DNA of 52,944 bases from the NCBI RefSeq assembly GCF_018070345.1, contig NZ_JAGPXX010000041.1:1-52944 (forward strand), in the 5' to 3' direction. Origin of the DNA: Streptomyces sp. F63. Lineage in GTDB: Bacteria > Actinomycetota > Actinomycetes > Streptomycetales > Streptomycetaceae. The position numbers and the translations under genes were made by a program. Below are positions 25,577 through 35,390 of this stretch, one piece after another (position 1 is the stretch's first letter; each line of letters begins with the position of its first letter). Under the pieces are notes generated by a model. It saw only the letters and a list, made by a program, of their open reading frames with translations, was not told the origin of the DNA and searched no databases.

Positions 25577-27217
25577 TCAGCCGAGCGGGCCGAAGGGGCG
25601 GGTGTCCTGGCGGCAGACCGTGCCGCGCGGCGGGAGCGCGCCCTTGATGAAGTAGCGGCTCTCGTGGCGCTTCACGCAGTCGCTCGGGTTCATCAGGGCC
25701 ATGTGCCCGTCGCCCTTGACGGTGAGGAGGCGGGCGTTGGCCAGCTGCCGCGTCATGGCCCGGGAGTTCTCGTAGGGCGTCGTCGGGTCGTTGGTGATGC
25801 CGACCGTCAGGATCGGGGCCGTGTAGTGGTCCCACGGGCCGGTGTAGGGGTTCGCCGCGCGGGCGGGCCAGGTGGCGCAGGGCTCGTTGCGCCAGGTCCA
25901 GTACGCACCGGGGTCACCGGCGCGGGCCCGGCTGAACCGTTCGATGGCCCGGTACCGCCGGGGATCGCGCGGGTTGGGGCTCTCCCCGCACATCATCGCG
26001 TACTGCCACTCGAAGCCGGGGTAGTTGTCGTCCTCGTGCCAGGAGGCGTGCGCCGGTGCGGGCAGCGTCCGGGCGCGGATCCCGGAGCCCGGCCCGGCGG
26101 GGGCGCTGTCCTCCCACAGTTCCTGCAGCTTGTCGGCCAGTTCGGTCCAGCCCGGGTCGACGTCGCGGAGCTGTTCGACGGCGAAGGACACGGTCGCGGC
26201 GTAGGTCCAGTACCCCTGGGGGTCGTGCCGCAGACGGTGCAGCAGCCGCTCGAACTTGCTGCGGGTGGCCTGCGGGTTGCCCGCGGAGAAGGCGCAGTCG
26301 TCCGGGGTGCTGCGGCCGCAGAGGTCCAGGAAGCGGGACAGGCCCTGGGCCGAGGCGAGGTCGAAGTCCTGCCGCAGGAAGGTCGGCAGCCAGGAGCCCC
26401 GGCGCACCCACTCCCGCGGGTTGACGTTGCTGTCCAGGGTCATGGCCCGGACCCGCCGCGGGAACAGGTTGGCGTAGGTGGCCCCGGCGAACGTTCCGTA
26501 GGAGGTGCCGAGGTAGTTCAGCCGGCGGTCGCCCACGGCCGCCCGCAGCAGGTCCAGGTCACGGGCCGTGTCGGCGGCGGACATGTACCGGATGAGGGCC
26601 GGGGCCCGCTTCGCGCAGCGCCGTCCCAGCTCGGCCCAGCCCTTGATCCAGACCCGGCGTTCCCGCGCGCCGACGGGGAAGCCCTCCGGCAGCCTCTCGG
26701 CCCAGCGCAGCGCCCGGGCGGTGGAGCGGAAGCACCTCAGCGGCGTGGACTTCCCCGTGCCGCGCAGGTCCCAGCTCACGATGTCGAACCGCTTCCGCAC
26801 CGCGAGCGGGAAATCGTCGTAGGTCTCCCGGAGCGCCTCCGTGCCGTCAGCTCTCAGACCGGGGTGGTAGAACAACGAGCCGACGCGGCGGTGGGGCTCC
26901 ACCGCGGGCCGCTTGATGACGGCCAGCTCGATGGTGCGCCCCCAGGGACGCCGGTGGTCCAGCGGGACCCGGGCGGTGGCGCAGTCGTACCGCGGCGCGT
27001 GCGTGCAGGGCGCCCAGTCCAGGTGCGGCACGGGTGACGAGCCGGCGCCCGCGCCCCCGCCCGGTCCCGCACCCGCGGGTACGGGTGCCGGTGCGGAGGC
27101 CTGGGCCGCCGCGGCGGTGCCGGCCGCGGCGGGCGGGGCGAAGGCGCCGACGGTGCAGGCCAGGGCGGTCGCCGCGGCGAATCTTCGCCAGCGGCGGGGA
27201 GGGGTGGCAGGTGGCAC
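25577..27217 (-). CDS. Secreted tripeptidyl aminopeptidase-like alpha/beta hydrolase
   Basis: 546 residues starting GTG after AAAGGACCTCCCC. A signal peptide is clear (RRWRRFAAATALACTVGAFAPPAAAG). The mature part has the Tap/SlpD/SlpE layout: DWAPC then YDCATARVPLDH, nucleophile GTSYGTFAG, acid residue in ITNDPTTPYENS and His in GDGHMAL, plus the C-terminal TAP-like domain. These enzymes remove N-terminal tripeptides outside the cell. The usual oxyanion-loop sequence NPGGPGGSG is replaced by HPGLRADG near residue 121, which is odd and could change activity. The gene is monocistronic, flanked by a terminator and a long empty region. Confidence 0.9.
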   Translation of the reverse strand: MPPATPPRRWRRFAAATALACTVGAFAPPAAAGTAAAAQASAPAPVPAGAGPGGGAGAGSSPVPHLDWAPCTHAPRYDCATARVPLDHRRPWGRTIELAVIKRPAVEPHRRVGSLFYHPGLRADGTEALRETYDDFPLAVRKRFDIVSWDLRGTGKSTPLRCFRSTARALRWAERLPEGFPVGARERRVWIKGWAELGRRCAKRAPALIRYMSAADTARDLDLLRAAVGDRRLNYLGTSYGTFAGATYANLFPRRVRAMTLDSNVNPREWVRRGSWLPTFLRQDFDLASAQGLSRFLDLCGRSTPDDCAFSAGNPQATRSKFERLLHRLRHDPQGYWTYAATVSFAVEQLRDVDPGWTELADKLQELWEDSAPAGPGSGIRARTLPAPAHASWHEDDNYPGFEWQYAMMCGESPNPRDPRRYRAIERFSRARAGDPGAYWTWRNEPCATWPARAANPYTGPWDHYTAPILTVGITNDPTTPYENSRAMTRQLANARLLTVKGDGHMALMNPSDCVKRHESRYFIKGALPPRGTVCRQDTRPFGPLG

Positions 27218-27239
27218 GGGGAGGTCCTTTCTGACCGGT

Positions 27240-27925
27240 GGCGCGGCTGCGCCACCGAGGCCGTCTCACCGCCCCGCGGCACGGCCGGGTCACCGGTGCG
27301 CCGGAACCCCGGTCACAGGACTGCGCGGCCGGGAAGCCGGGCGCCCGGGGACAGGGACCGGACGCCGCAGCCGGATGCCGGAGCCGGATGCCGGGCGTTG
27401 TACGGCCGGACTTCGCGGAGTGCGCGGCCCGGTGGCCGCCCGGCCGCGGATTCCGGCGCGGGCGACGGGGGTCCGCCCGCCCGGGGGCGATGTCTTCCAG
27501 ACCGCAGCCTGCATTCCCCCCGCCCGCCGCGCCCGGCGGGCGACCCGTACGGGGGGCCGGTGCGGCCGTACGGGTGGACCCCCGGGGCGTGGGCCGGCGG
27601 TGTGGTCACCGGCCGGCCGCTCCGGCGGGGGAGACCCGGTGCGGCAGCCGTGCCGTCAGCCCCAAGTCCCGGGATTCCACGGGCGATTCGGGGTCTCCGG
27701 CGGGGGTGCCGCCATACGCCGTGCCGGGTGGGCCGGACCGCCGCCGGATGCCGCCGGGCGAGCGGTGCGCCGGGCGGCCGGGGGCCCCGAGTGACTGCCG
27801 GGCGGGCGGGGGCCGAGGGGCCGTCGGTCCGGCCGTGTCCCGTGTGGTGGGGCGATCCCCGGCGTCCGGGCGTCCGGGCGTCCGGACGTGCGGACGCCGG
27901 TGCGGCCACCGGGCCGGCTCGCCCG
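27240..27925. other. Intergenic region without a convincing gene
   Basis: About 700 bases upstream of the peptidase. Open frames on both strands lack ribosome sites and have Arg/Pro/Gly-rich compositions. Two repeats stand out: CGGATGCCGGAGC-type units near 27372-27400 and four 8-bp CGTCCGGG/CGTCCGGA units at 27863-27894. Confidence 0.5.
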
Positions 27926-27930
27926 CCCGC

Positions 27931-28143
27931 TCAGCGGAGGCGGCCGACCGCCCAGAAGGCGGACACCACCACCCCGGTGAACCACGCGGCCATCTCGACG
28001 GCCCGGCCCGCGACCGACCGTTCCAGCAGCCCTTCGGACACCGCCTGCCCGGCCATGCCGAACGCACCGGTGCACACGACGCAGACCAGGGCCACGATCG
28101 TGATGTCGGCGATCTGGCCGTCCCGCTCGTCCCTGCGGCCCAT
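27931..28143 (-). CDS. Small two-helix membrane protein (70 aa)
   Basis: Starts at the ATG preceded by GGAGAACCGGGA; an ATG eight codons upstream lacks a ribosome site. Two hydrophobic helices are visible: IADITIVALVCVVCTGAFGM (about 11-30) and AAWFTGVVVSAFWAVG (about 51-66), separated by a polar loop with EGLLERSVAGRA. The N-terminus MGRRDERDGQ is charged. I recognise no family. Amino-acid composition and ribosome site argue for a real gene among low-quality open frames. Confidence 0.6.
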   Translation of the reverse strand: MGRRDERDGQIADITIVALVCVVCTGAFGMAGQAVSEGLLERSVAGRAVEMAAWFTGVVVSAFWAVGRLR

Positions 28144-28314
28144 TCCCGGTTCTCCGTCCCCGCTCATGCATGCATCCGTGTATCCGCACATCCGCACATC
28201 CGCACATCCGTACGGTGTCGGGACTCAACACGGGAGGGGGGCATCCCATTCCATCTGTCTCGCCCATTGGACAGAACGGCGCCTCACCAGGGGCGGGAGC
28301 CCGGCCGGACCGTC

Positions 28315-29769
28315 TCAGCGGGGCACCGGCCGGCCGATCAGCATCACCGGCGCTCCGGCCGCGCGGGTGAGGAAGACCGTGGCCGCGTTCGGGCCCCTGG
28401 GCTTGATCCGCTTGCGCAGTTCCTCGGGCTCGACCGCCGATCCGCGCTTCTTGACCGTCAGCGTGCCGACCTCGCGTTCGCGCAGCAGCGCCTTGAGCCG
28501 CTTGAGGTTGAAGGGGAGGCTGTCGGTGATCTCGTAGGCCGTCGCGTACGGGGTCGGCGTCAGTGTGTCCGCCGTGATGTAGGCGATGGTCGGGTCGATC
28601 AGGCGGCCGCCGTCCAGCTCCGCCGCCACGTCCGCCACCAGATGGGCCCGGATCACGGCGCCGTCCGGCTCGTAGAGGTAGCGGCCCACCGGCCCGGCCT
28701 CCGGGTCGGGCAGCGCGGCGCCCAGCAGGGACGCGCCGGACGGCAGCAGCGTCGCGCGGCAGGCCCCCGGCTCGACGGGGGGGCCGGTGCCCGCGCGAGT
28801 GCCGCTGGTGGTACGGGTGTTGATACCGGTCTCACTGCCGGAGCCGGCACCGGAGCCAGCACCGGAGCCGGCACCGGAGCCGGCACCGGAGCCGGCGGTG
28901 ACGGGGCTGCCGGTACCGGCACCGGGGCGCCCGCCGGAGGCGCCGGTTCCCGTGCCCGTGCCGAACCAGAGAACCGCCTCCTTCACGTCCCCGCCGTCCG
29001 AGATCCACTCCGCCTCGGCGTCCTTCGGCACCGCCTCGTGCGGCACCCCGGGGGCGATCTTCAGCGCCGCGTACGGTGCGCGGCGCGCCGCCCCGATGGC
29101 CCAGGAGAGCGGTGGCGAGTACGCCTCCGGATCGAAGACCCGGCCGCGTCCGCCGCGCCGCGCGGGGTCCACGAACACCGCGTCGTACGGCGCCGTGTCC
29201 ACCTCCGTCACCTCCGCCCGCCGCACCTCGATCAGCCCGCCCAGGCCCAGCGCCTCGGCATTGGCCCGGGCGACCGCGCACGTCAGCGGATCGCGGTCGA
29301 CCGCGAGCACCGACATCCCGGCCCGCGCCAGCGCGATCGCGTCCCCGCCGATGCCGCAGCACAGGTCCGCCACCCGCCGCACGCCGAGGGCGGAGAGACG
29401 GCGCGCACGGTGCGCGGCGACGGATGTGCGGGTCGCCTGCTCGACGCCGTTCGGGGTGAAGTACATCCGGTACGCGTCCCCGGGGCCGAACTTGGCCACC
29501 GCGCGCTGCCGCAGCCGCGCCTGGCCCAGCGCGGCCGACACCAGCTCGGCCGGGTGGTCACGGCGCAGCCGGGTGGCGGTCGCCAGTTCACGCGCCGGGT
29601 CGTGGTCGCGCAGTGCGCCGAGGAGCGCCCGCCCCTCGTCGGTGAGCAGCGCGGAGAAGGCCGCGACGGCCGGATCGACCGGATCGGCCGGATCGGCGGA
29701 ACCGGGTGGGGCGGCGAGGTCGGCGGCGGAGTCGGCGGCGGGGTCGTTCACCTGCTCATTGTGGGCCAT
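28315..29769 (-). CDS. Class I SAM-dependent methyltransferase with THUMP-like C-terminal domain
   Basis: 484 residues from the ATG at 29769; a start 25 codons upstream is possible. The Rossmann core has VADLCCGIGGDAIALARAG (SAM-binding motif I), VLAVDRDPLTCAVARAN and VFVDPARR, the DPxRR motif seen in RNA-modifying relatives. The C-terminal part (GTLTVKKRGSAVEPEELRKR) fits the THUMP-like domain found in actinobacterial proteins of this type, so RNA may be the substrate. A low-complexity Gly-Ser-Gly-Ala insert (about residues 285-340) from a 12-bp tandem DNA repeat interrupts the protein between core and C-terminal domain. Confidence 0.85.
   Translation of the reverse strand: MAHNEQVNDPAADSAADLAAPPGSADPADPVDPAVAAFSALLTDEGRALLGALRDHDPARELATATRLRRDHPAELVSAALGQARLRQRAVAKFGPGDAYRMYFTPNGVEQATRTSVAAHRARRLSALGVRRVADLCCGIGGDAIALARAGMSVLAVDRDPLTCAVARANAEALGLGGLIEVRRAEVTEVDTAPYDAVFVDPARRGGRGRVFDPEAYSPPLSWAIGAARRAPYAALKIAPGVPHEAVPKDAEAEWISDGGDVKEAVLWFGTGTGTGASGGRPGAGTGSPVTAGSGAGSGAGSGAGSGAGSGSETGINTRTTSGTRAGTGPPVEPGACRATLLPSGASLLGAALPDPEAGPVGRYLYEPDGAVIRAHLVADVAAELDGGRLIDPTIAYITADTLTPTPYATAYEITDSLPFNLKRLKALLREREVGTLTVKKRGSAVEPEELRKRIKPRGPNAATVFLTRAAGAPVMLIGRPVPR
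28838..28897. repeat. Five 12-bp repeats inside the methyltransferase gene
   Basis: Five copies of CCGGAGCCGGCA (one with a substitution, the last ending in G) encode the GAGS repeat of the insert. The 12-bp period keeps frame. Confidence 0.9.
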
Positions 29770-29872
29770 ACGGGGGGGGTGGCGACCGGCGGACGGGGCA
29801 CCGGAGTTGCGCCGGGTGGAGGCACTGGCAGCATCCGATTTCATGGGAGTTGTACGAAAAACTCACAAAACG

Positions 29873-31210
29873 ATGAGGCTGATGACGGCGCAGACCCGGC
29901 GGTCACGGCCCCGCGCCCCCCGGACCTCCGCCCCGTCGGCCCGGCTCCGCTCCGGCCGGCCCCACGGCACCGGCCACTCCCGTGCCCCCGGCCCCGCCCG
30001 CGACTGCGGCGGCACCGAGGCCCACCCCGGCCGTGCCGCCCGTCCTCCGGACCCCTCGCCTCCTCCGGACCCCTCGCCTCCTCCGGACCCCTCGCCTCCT
30101 CCGGACCCCTCGCCTCCTCCGGACCCCTCGCCTCCCCCGGGCGCCCCGCATCCGCCCGGCGCCCCGGACCCCCGCCCCGGCCACCCCGGCCGGCCCCGCA
30201 GGGCGGCCCGGCCCCGTACCGGCCGTACCGCCGCCGCGCTCGTCCTCACCGGGCTCATCGCCGCCGCCTGCGCCCCCTCCGAGGAGCGCCGGCCGGACCC
30301 CGGCCCGTCCCACGACGCCCGGAACGCCGCCCCCGACGAGGTTCTCGGCGCGGGTGATCTGCTCTCCGCCCCCGCCCGCGCGCTCGCCGCCCGCGCCGAG
30401 CGGCTGCGGCGTGCCCCGGCCGTGCGTCTGGCGGTCGCCCGCCGGTGGGGCCTGCGCTCGGCGCCGCTCGCCCCGCCGCCCCCGCCCGCCGTCAAACCGG
30501 CGCTGACCACCCCGGAAGGGCTGCGCCGCGGGCCGCACCGCCCGGAGGACGGACTGCCGCATGTGATCACCCGGGTCCCCACCGACGACCGCGTCATCTT
30601 CCTGACCATCGACGACGGCGCCGACAAGGACCCCCGTCTGCTCCGCATGGTCCGGGAGTTGAACGTCCCGGTCAGCGCCTTCCTCACGCACGATCTCGCC
30701 CGCGAGGACTACGGCTACTTCCGGAGACTGCGCGACCTGGGCGCCGGAATCCAGAACCACACCCTCACCCACCCCTACCTCCCCGCCCTCCCGTACGAGC
30801 GGCAGCGGCGGGAGATCTGCGCCCAGCAGGACAACCTGGAGCGCGAGACCGGCGTACGCCCCACGATGTTCCGCCCGCCCTTCGGCGGCTACGACCGCGG
30901 CACCCTGCGCGCCGCCGCGTCGTGCGGGATCAAGGTCGTGCCGCTGTGGAGCGAGGAGGTCTTCCCGGGGCGGACGGAGTACCGCCGGGGGAGGCTGGAC
31001 GGGCGCTTCCACCCGGGTGACATCGTCCTGACGCACTTCCGCGGACCGTCCCACTGGAAGGGCGACATGCGGGACGTTCTGCGCCGGCTGCTGGACCAGG
31101 CCACCGAGGAGGGATTCGCGGTGGCCCTGCTGGAGGACTACATCGAGAGCCCCCCACCCCCGGCACCCGGCGCAGGCAAAGCCCGGGGAACGGCTCGCCG
31201 GCACCGATGA
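29873..31210 (+). CDS. Polysaccharide deacetylase with proline-rich N-terminus
   Basis: 445 residues; ATGs at 29843, 29873 and 29882 are possible and none has a strong ribosome site. The NodB-type catalytic domain lies at about residues 230-430: FLTIDDGADKDP (catalytic and metal Asp pair), NHTLTHPYLP (metal His pair), RPPFGGYDRGTL and IVLTHFRG. Such enzymes deacetylate peptidoglycan or other GlcNAc polymers. Before it come five copies of PSPPPD and then a hydrophobic stretch TAAALVLTGLIAAAC that looks like a lipoprotein signal but sits about 110 residues from the start. The protein is therefore probably membrane-anchored and extracytoplasmic; topology is uncertain. Confidence 0.85.
   Translation: MRLMTAQTRRSRPRAPRTSAPSARLRSGRPHGTGHSRAPGPARDCGGTEAHPGRAARPPDPSPPPDPSPPPDPSPPPDPSPPPDPSPPPGAPHPPGAPDPRPGHPGRPRRAARPRTGRTAAALVLTGLIAAACAPSEERRPDPGPSHDARNAAPDEVLGAGDLLSAPARALAARAERLRRAPAVRLAVARRWGLRSAPLAPPPPPAVKPALTTPEGLRRGPHRPEDGLPHVITRVPTDDRVIFLTIDDGADKDPRLLRMVRELNVPVSAFLTHDLAREDYGYFRRLRDLGAGIQNHTLTHPYLPALPYERQRREICAQQDNLERETGVRPTMFRPPFGGYDRGTLRAAASCGIKVVPLWSEEVFPGRTEYRRGRLDGRFHPGDIVLTHFRGPSHWKGDMRDVLRRLLDQATEEGFAVALLEDYIESPPPPAPGAGKARGTARRHR
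30047..30136 (+). repeat. Five 18-bp repeats inside the deacetylase gene
   Basis: Five tandem 18-bp units (CCGGACCCCTCGCCTCCT) encode the repeat PDPSPP. Frame is preserved. Confidence 0.9.
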
Positions 31211-31327
31211 GTTCCGCCCGGCCCGCTCGTCCACCCCTGCAGACGGCGCAGACGGCGCAGACCGCGCCGGCCGCACAGCACGGCTCCGCACCGGCGACGG
31301 CGCGGACCAGAGAGAAGAGGCGACCCC

Positions 31328-31735
31328 ATGGCCACCACCAGCATCTTCGTCAACCTCCCCGTCAAGGACGTCCAGCGCTCCCGCGCCTTCTTCGGCGCCC
31401 TCGGCTACTCCTTCGACGAGCGGTTCTCCGACGAGAAGGCCGCCTGCCTGGTGCTCAAGGAGGACAGCATCTACGCCATGCTGCTCGCCGAGCCGTTCTT
31501 CAAGGGATTCACCAAGAAGGAGATCCCGGACACCTCCGGCAGCGCCCAGGTGATCACCGCCCTCGGTGCCGAGAGCCGCGAGGAGGTCGACCGGCTGGTG
31601 GACACCGCGCTGGCGTCCGGCGGTTCACCGGCGGGCGACACCATGGAGGAGGGCCCGATGTACGTCCGTTCCTTCCAGGACCCGGACGGGCACCACTGGG
31701 AGGCCGTGTACATGGACATGTCCGCGATGGGATGA
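31328..31735 (+). CDS. VOC-family (glyoxalase/bleomycin-resistance fold) protein
   Basis: 135 residues, starting ATG after AGAGAAGAGGCGACCCC. The paired beta-alpha-beta-beta-beta modules of the VOC superfamily are visible: FVNLPVKDVQRSRAFFGALGY at the N-terminus (in two parts) and MYVRSFQDPDGHHWEAVYMD at the end. The final motif ends in His-Trp-Glu, where Glu is the usual metal ligand. These proteins may be metal-dependent lyases, dioxygenases or binding proteins; substrate cannot be told. It stands alone between the deacetylase and groES. Confidence 0.88.
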   Translation: MATTSIFVNLPVKDVQRSRAFFGALGYSFDERFSDEKAACLVLKEDSIYAMLLAEPFFKGFTKKEIPDTSGSAQVITALGAESREEVDRLVDTALASGGSPAGDTMEEGPMYVRSFQDPDGHHWEAVYMDMSAMG

Positions 31736-31747
31736 CCGCCGGCGAAC

Positions 31748-31840
31748 CGGCCCGCACGTCCCCGGGCCGCACGCTCCGGCCCGCAGGTTCCGGCCCGCAC
31801 GTCCCCGGCCCGCAGGTTCCGGCCCGCACGTCCCCGGGCC
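31748..31840. repeat. Imperfect 29-bp repeats upstream of groES
   Basis: Alternating GGCCCGCAGGTTCC and GGCCCGCACGTCCCC blocks form about two and a half tandem copies of a 29-bp unit after the VOC gene. No gene is seen in 31736-31950. Confidence 0.65.
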
Positions 31841-31951
31841 GGGCGCCCGCCCGGCACCCGTGCGTGCGGCCGTCCGCGCGCCCCCGGGAGTCCCACGCGC
31901 CCCGGCGGTCCTCCGGCCGCCCCCGGACCGGACCGCCGGCGCCGCGACTCG

Positions 31952-31978
31952 TTGGCACTCAGCTTGACCGAGTGCTAA
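31952..31978. promoter_or_regulatory. CIRCE element 1 (HrcA operator)
   Basis: TTGGCACTC-N9-GAGTGCTAA, one mismatch from the CIRCE consensus TTAGCACTC-N9-GAGTGCTAA. It overlaps the groES promoter: the -35 lies in its spacer. Confidence 0.95.
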
Positions 31979-31992
31979 CGCCGTCATAGGCT
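31964..31992 (+). promoter_or_regulatory. groES-groEL1 promoter
   Basis: TTGACC (31964-31969) and TAGGCT (31987-31992) are 17 bp apart, a near-ideal HrdB promoter placed between and within the two CIRCE elements, so HrcA binding would block RNA polymerase directly. Confidence 0.85.
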
Positions 31993-31997
31993 CGGCG

Positions 31998-32024
31998 CTG
32001 GCACTCACCACCGGCGAGTGCCAA
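31998..32024. promoter_or_regulatory. CIRCE element 2 (HrcA operator)
   Basis: CTGGCACTC-N9-GAGTGCCAA, three mismatches from consensus, about 46 bp after the first copy and covering the transcription start. Confidence 0.92.
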
Positions 32025-32123
32025 CACAGCGACGGGCAGGTCCGGCACCCGCGACGACGGATTTACCCGGTCGCCACCTCAGACAGTTAACCCCGTGAGA
32101 TCTCCGAAGGGGGAGGTCGGATC

Positions 32124-32432
32124 GTGACGACCGCCAGCTCCAAGGTTGCCATCAAGCCGCTCGAGGACCGCATCGTGGTCCAGCCGCTCGACGCCGAACA
32201 GACCACGGCTTCCGGCCTGGTCATCCCGGACACCGCCAAGGAGAAGCCCCAGGAGGGCGTCGTCCTTGCCGTCGGCCCGGGCCGCTTCGAGGAAGGCAAC
32301 CGTCTTCCGCTCGACGTTTCCGTCGGCGATGTCGTGCTCTACAGCAAGTACGGCGGCACCGAGGTGAAGTACAGCGGCGAGGAGTACCTCGTCCTCTCGG
32401 CTCGCGACGTGCTCGCGATCGTCGAGAAGTAA
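32124..32432 (+). CDS. groES: Co-chaperonin GroES
   Basis: 102 residues, GTG start after GGGGGAGGTCGGATC. GroES forms the heptameric lid of the chaperonin. It has IKPLEDRIVVQPLDAEQTT (in two parts), the mobile loop TTASGLVIPDTAKEKPQEG, VGDVVLYSKYGGTEV and the ending YLVLSARDVLAIVEK. The operon groES-groEL1 is controlled by two CIRCE elements, so it should be induced by heat through HrcA. groEL follows after 94 bp. Confidence 0.98.
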   Translation: MTTASSKVAIKPLEDRIVVQPLDAEQTTASGLVIPDTAKEKPQEGVVLAVGPGRFEEGNRLPLDVSVGDVVLYSKYGGTEVKYSGEEYLVLSARDVLAIVEK

Positions 32433-32526
32433 TTCACCCCAGCAATTCTGATCTGCGCCCCGGCCATCCCGTGTACTGAACCACCGGGCGCCGGGGCGCG
32501 GCTCGTTGAGAGGACTCAGGCAACCC

Positions 32527-34152
<1,626 letters not shown>

Positions 34153-34239
34153 CGCGACCGGACACCGGGCCGCCCGCGCCGGGCGGTCCGGACCGGCTCC
34201 GGCCGCGCGCAGGGAGCGTACCCAGCGCAGGGAACGCAG

Positions 34240-34271
34240 GAAGCCGGCGCCCCGCTGGGGGCGCCGGCTTC
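34240..34271. terminator. Strong hairpin after groEL1
   Basis: A perfect 14-bp stem (GAAGCCGGCGCCCC / GGGGCGCCGGCTTC) with a 4-nt loop lies 90 bp after the groEL1 stop and before the convergent SDR gene. No T tract. Confidence 0.7.
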
Positions 34272-34359
34272 GGCGGTTCCGGCGGCACGGCCGCGGGCTC
34301 CCGGCCCCGGTCGCGTAACGCCCTCGCTCCGTCCCGGGGTTCCGGGTCCGGCGCAGCCG

Positions 34360-35133
34360 TCACCGCGGGCCGAACTTGCGTCCCGTACGGGTGGAGAGCC
34401 CGCCCAGCATGTTGCGCGGCGCGAGCTTCACCAGTCCCGTGAGGGTCTTGTAGCGGGGATCCGGCACGCTCAGCGACTTGCCGCGGTCCAGATCCTTCAT
34501 CGCGGCCTCGACCAGCCGGTCCGCGTCCAGCCACATCCAGCCGGGGATGTTGTCCGTCCCCATGCCGGCCCGCTCGTGGAACTCCGTCCGCACGAAGCCG
34601 GGGCACAGGGCCATCAGGCGCACCCCCGACCCGGCGAGGTCATGGGCCACGCCCTGGGTGAACTGCACGACCCAGGCCTTGCTGGCGCCGTACGTCCCGC
34701 GCGGGACGAAGGCCGCCACGGAGGCCACGTTGATCACCCCGCCCCGGCCCCGGTTCCGCATCCCGGCGACGGCCGTGTACGTCAGCCGCAGCACCGCCTC
34801 GCAGTGGACCTTGAGCATGGTCAGCTCGTCCTCCACGGGTACGTCGAGGAAGGAGCCGCGGTTGCCGAATCCGGCGTTGTTGACCAGCAGGTCGACCGGG
34901 TGTTTCCGGTCCTCCAGCCGGGCTCCCACGGCCGCGATCCCCTGCTCGGTGGAGAGATCGGCGGACAGCACCTCCACCTCGATGCCGTGCCGGTCGTGCA
35001 GTTCGGCGGCCTGTTCGCGGAGCCGCTTCTCGTCGCGCGCCACCAGCACCAGATGGTGTCCGTCGGCGGCGAGCCGCCGGGCGAAGGCCGCACCGATGCC
35101 CGCCGTGGCTCCCGTAATCAACGCAGTCGTCAT
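34360..35133 (-). CDS. Short-chain dehydrogenase/reductase
   Basis: 257 residues of classical SDR type. The cofactor loop TGATAGIG is at residues 7-14, NNAG is in VNNAGFGN near residue 88, and the catalytic Ser and YGASK (Tyr and Lys) are near 140-155. PGFVRTEFH follows as in DltE-like SDRs. A basic residue in the second strand (VARDEKRL) suggests NADP(H). It oxidises or reduces an unknown alcohol or ketone. An AT-rich palindrome lies about 110 bp upstream. A conserved position next to groEL1 is not known to me, so the substrate cannot be inferred. Confidence 0.9.
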   Translation of the reverse strand: MTTALITGATAGIGAAFARRLAADGHHLVLVARDEKRLREQAAELHDRHGIEVEVLSADLSTEQGIAAVGARLEDRKHPVDLLVNNAGFGNRGSFLDVPVEDELTMLKVHCEAVLRLTYTAVAGMRNRGRGGVINVASVAAFVPRGTYGASKAWVVQFTQGVAHDLAGSGVRLMALCPGFVRTEFHERAGMGTDNIPGWMWLDADRLVEAAMKDLDRGKSLSVPDPRYKTLTGLVKLAPRNMLGGLSTRTGRKFGPR

Positions 35134-35243
35134 ACGCGCACGGTATCCGCAAGCCGTCGACGGCCGCCGTGCCGCTCCTCATCTTCCCGGTCCCTGCCCC
35201 GCGTCGGCCGCTCCGGGCAGGACACCCCGCGGCCGCAAACCAT

Positions 35244-35258
35244 CTGACGGTAAGTCAG
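35244..35258. promoter_or_regulatory. Palindrome CTGAC-5-GTCAG upstream of the SDR gene
   Basis: Five-bp inverted arms in an AT-rich patch (followed by TAAAATTC) 110 bp upstream of the SDR start. The pattern resembles TetR-family operators; the regulator is not in the neighbourhood. Confidence 0.45.
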
Positions 35259-35309
35259 TAAAATTCTCCCGGAGCCCGGGCCGTACGGGCCGTCAGGGCA
35301 AGGTCTCGT

Positions 35310-35372
35310 CCCCCCACCGGCCCGCCGCCCGCCCCACCGGCCCGCCGCCCGCCGCACCGGGGCGGTCCCCGG
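35310..35372. repeat. Tandem 20-bp CCACCGGCCCGCCGCCCGCC repeats
   Basis: Two full copies and a partial third of a 20-bp unit lie downstream of the MOSC gene. Confidence 0.6.
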
Positions 35373-35390
35373 CGGCCGGTGCCGGCCCGG

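Noticed and set aside
27238..30357. 1039-codon open frame across the empty region and the methyltransferase
   Set aside because: Runs antisense to a clear methyltransferase, has no ribosome site or domain, and exists because stop codons are rare in GC-rich DNA.
17635..31735. Genomic island or prophage between tsaD and groES
   Set aside because: No integrase, tRNA, direct-repeat boundary or composition shift; genes have the same codon bias as the core. Variable gene content is possible but transfer is not shown.
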